Shown: positions 37,460 through 38,979 of the stretch, one piece after another
Layout of the letters: each line of letters starts with the position of its first letter
Numbering within the stretch: the stretch's first letter is position 1
Assembly (NCBI GenBank): GCA_018065415.1
Contig: JAGHTI010000079.1
Span: 1 to 38,979, forward strand
DNA from: Candidatus Equicola stercoris
Lineage (GTDB): Bacteria; Bacteroidota; Bacteroidia; Bacteroidales; Bacteroidaceae
DNA: 38,979 nt
Direction of reading: 5' to 3'
Made by a program: the position numbers and the translations under genes
Notes under the pieces: model-generated
Told to the model about the DNA's origin: nothing
What the model saw: only the letters and a program-made list of their open reading frames with translations
Databases searched by the model: none

Positions 37460-37490
37460 CAAAAGTAGGCAAAAAAAAGAAATTACCAAA
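37460..37490 (-). promoter_or_regulatory. promoter of greA
   Basis: On the minus strand TTTG at 37490-37487 and TACTTTTG at 37467-37460 are 19 bases apart, both perfect. Transcription starts about 75-80 bases before the start codon. Confidence 0.8.
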
Positions 37491-37515
37491 ATTTTCAAGA
37501 TATTATATTTTTGTT

Positions 37516-37523
37516 TATCTTTG
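37516..37523 (+). promoter_or_regulatory. -7 element of the mannose-1-phosphate guanylyltransferase gene
   Basis: TATCTTTG is a perfect TAnnTTTG 29 bases before the ATG at 37553. It lies in a divergent arrangement with the greA promoter, whose upstream box is only 26 bases away. Confidence 0.55.
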
Positions 37524-37552
37524 CCATCCATATTACTAACCTAACAGAAAAA

Positions 37553-38722
37553 ATGACTATTACCATAAGAAAAAAATCCACCCATTCCTTTGGCGTGGAA
37601 GACACAAACAATAGAGAGGCAACAGCAAGCATAGGCGAGTTCTATGTTGATCGTCGCAACAACCTGCCATCTGTGGCAGAAAGTGAACTGGTACAGAAGA
37701 AAGACCACTATTGTGTCATCCTTGCAGGAGGCAAGGGCAGACGTTTGTGGCCACTGTCAAAGATAGACAAGCCAAAGCAGTTTGTCGATTTGTTCGGAGT
37801 GGGACGCACCTCACTGCAGCAGACCTTCGATAGGTTCTCCAAGTTCATCCCGACAGAGAACATCATCGTCAGCACATTGGCAGATTTCGTTCCTGTCGTA
37901 AGGGAACAGTTGCCGGAACTCCCTGAGGGCAATATCATAGCCGAGCCAATAACCAGAGGCACAGCACCCGCATTGATGTTGGCAGCAGACAACATCTGCA
38001 AGCGAGATGCCAATGCCACCATCATCGTCTCTCCTACAGACCTTATGATACTCAACGAAGACATCTTCATTGAGAACATGCAAGACGCACTGTCATTCGT
38101 AGGCACAGAAAAGAAACTTCTTACGATAGGAGTCAAGCCCACCCGACCAGAACGAGGATATGGCTATATCCAGACAGATGGAGAAACACCACATCAGAAT
38201 GTCTTTAAGGTAAAGTCATTCACCGAGAAGCCAAGTGTAGAGTTTGCACAGATGTTCATGGACAGTGGAGAGTTCTATTGGAACACCGGAATGTTAGTAG
38301 GCAGAGCCGACACCTTCCTCACCGAGATAAGGAAAGCATTGCCAGAACTGCAGTATGAGGACTATACACAATATCCCAACGCAAGTGTCGATACTTCCGT
38401 ACTTGAGAAGAGCGACAATGTCTATATCATGACCTGCAATTTTGGATGGGCAGACCTTGGCACGTGGCATAACATATACGAACAACTACCAAAGACAAAA
38501 GACGGAAATGTATTGTTAGATTCGGCAGTAATCGTTGAAGACAGTCAGGGAAACATCGTGCATACAGGTAAACGCAAGCTCACCATCCTCAGAGGGATAG
38601 AAGACTGTATTGTCGTTGACCACGACGATGTCCTCCTCATCTGCAAACGCGGAAACTCCTCCGCCGCCATCAAGAAATACCGCAACGAAGCACGGATATA
38701 TCAGCAAGAATTGAAAAAATGA
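37553..38722 (+). CDS. manC: mannose-1-phosphate guanylyltransferase
   Basis: The enzyme makes GDP-mannose, precursor of fucose and mannose for surface glycans. The start MTITIRKKSTHSFG lies after the -7 element; an ATG at 37511 lies upstream of it and is rejected. The 389 residues contain the pyrophosphorylase signature VILAGGKGRRLWPLSKIDKPKQF, the base-binding block and the late motif KSFTEKPS with FYWNTGMLVGR. About 47 residues precede the signature, a longer N-terminal arm than the ~10 usual for this family. No phosphomannose isomerase domain follows, so this is the single-function type; the gene symbol is therefore a functional match rather than an exact one. Confidence 0.9.
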   Translation: MTITIRKKSTHSFGVEDTNNREATASIGEFYVDRRNNLPSVAESELVQKKDHYCVILAGGKGRRLWPLSKIDKPKQFVDLFGVGRTSLQQTFDRFSKFIPTENIIVSTLADFVPVVREQLPELPEGNIIAEPITRGTAPALMLAADNICKRDANATIIVSPTDLMILNEDIFIENMQDALSFVGTEKKLLTIGVKPTRPERGYGYIQTDGETPHQNVFKVKSFTEKPSVEFAQMFMDSGEFYWNTGMLVGRADTFLTEIRKALPELQYEDYTQYPNASVDTSVLEKSDNVYIMTCNFGWADLGTWHNIYEQLPKTKDGNVLLDSAVIVEDSQGNIVHTGKRKLTILRGIEDCIVVDHDDVLLICKRGNSSAAIKKYRNEARIYQQELKK

Positions 38723-38784
38723 GTCTAAAAGTCAAAGAGTCTAAAAGTCAAAGAGTCTAAAAGTCAAAGAGTCTAAAAGTCTAA
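38721..38784. repeat. 16-bp tandem repeat (GAGTCTAAAAGTCAAA, 4 units)
   Basis: Four consecutive 16-base copies, the last with one or two changes, begin at the second base of the stop codon of the guanylyltransferase gene (TGA at 38720-38722). Each unit shows an inner 8-base half-repeat, GAGTCTAA and AAGTCAAA. Confidence 0.95.
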
Positions 38785-38796
38785 GAGTCGAAAACC

Positions 38797-38885
38797 CTCA
38801 GACCTCTCAGACCCCTCAGACCCCTTAGACCCCTCAGACCTCTTGGACCCCTTAGACCTCTCAGACTCTCAGACCCCTTAGACCT
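38797..38885. repeat. 9-bp tandem repeat (CTYAGACCY, about 10 units)
   Basis: About ten 9-base units of CTCAGACCC type, with T/C variants and one 8-base unit, follow the 16-bp array. The remaining bases to the window end (38886-38979) contain a perfect 12-base palindrome GTGGCATGCCAC at 38937-38948 and no gene. Confidence 0.9.
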
Positions 38886-38979
38886 TTTTAAGTTTTTAGC
38901 GAAGCGTTGTTTTTTGCTTGGATTTATTGTTAAGTGGTGGCATGCCACAGTGGGATGTTTGTGGATGGGTGTGAAAGCT

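Noticed and set aside
38721..38885. CRISPR array or insertion-sequence end
   Set aside because: Tandem units without spacers; no transposase frame or terminal inverted repeats.

Overview
The window looks like chromosomal DNA of a Prevotella-like member of the Bacteroidales. The evidence is protein content (fused SecDF, a FISUMP lipoprotein, acetyl-CoA:succinate CoA-transferase, M13 and M23 peptidases, lipoboxes) and promoter type. Many genes have the Bacteroidetes -7 element TAnnTTTG, often with TTTG 19-20 bases upstream, and few have a Shine-Dalgarno sequence. No insertion sequence, integrase, prophage or CRISPR array was seen.

Left part (1-15.2 kb): a secreted pectate-lyase-like protein; pnp overlapping a U32 peptidase-family gene (tRNA hydroxylation type) that probably starts at GTG; a CoA-transferase with an LpxL-like acyltransferase; a minus-strand pair of LTA-synthase-like phosphotransferase and metallophosphoesterase separated by an 8-bp tandem array; a GtrA/GtrB-type glycosyltransferase pair divergent from a polysaccharide deacetylase and a small secreted TonB-domain protein.

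Middle (15.1-29.1 kb): tRNA-Glu, rpsT with a clean terminator, gyrB, metG, the uronate genes kduI and kduD (which fit the pectin theme of the first gene), a rhomboid protease overlapping an endonuclease/exonuclease/phosphatase protein, secDF, tRNA-Arg(CCT), then on the minus strand an apparently unannotated ~230-nt noncoding RNA with its own promoter and terminator, a family 2 glycosyltransferase and a LysM/M23 peptidase.

Right part (29.1-39 kb): a standalone RecB-family PD-(D/E)XK nuclease converges on and overlaps a HIT-family gene. HIT and greA, often neighbours in Bacteroidales as far as I recall, are separated here by about 6.5 kb of accessory surface-protein genes: an M13 peptidase lipoprotein, a FISUMP lipoprotein, a 55-residue small protein, and a 764-residue lipoprotein with zinc-ribbon-like, hydrophobic and coiled-coil segments. 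A 36-codon gene remnant lies at the HIT-side junction. greA has a leader terminator and is divergent from a mannose-1-phosphate guanylyltransferase gene.

The strongest items for a second look are the minus-strand ncRNA at 26620-26850, the greA/HIT-interrupting locus with its small protein and large unclassified lipoprotein, the greA leader terminator, and a set of short tandem arrays (8-16 bp units) that begin at or very near stop codons. Everything here was read by eye; family names come from motif recognition, not from searches.
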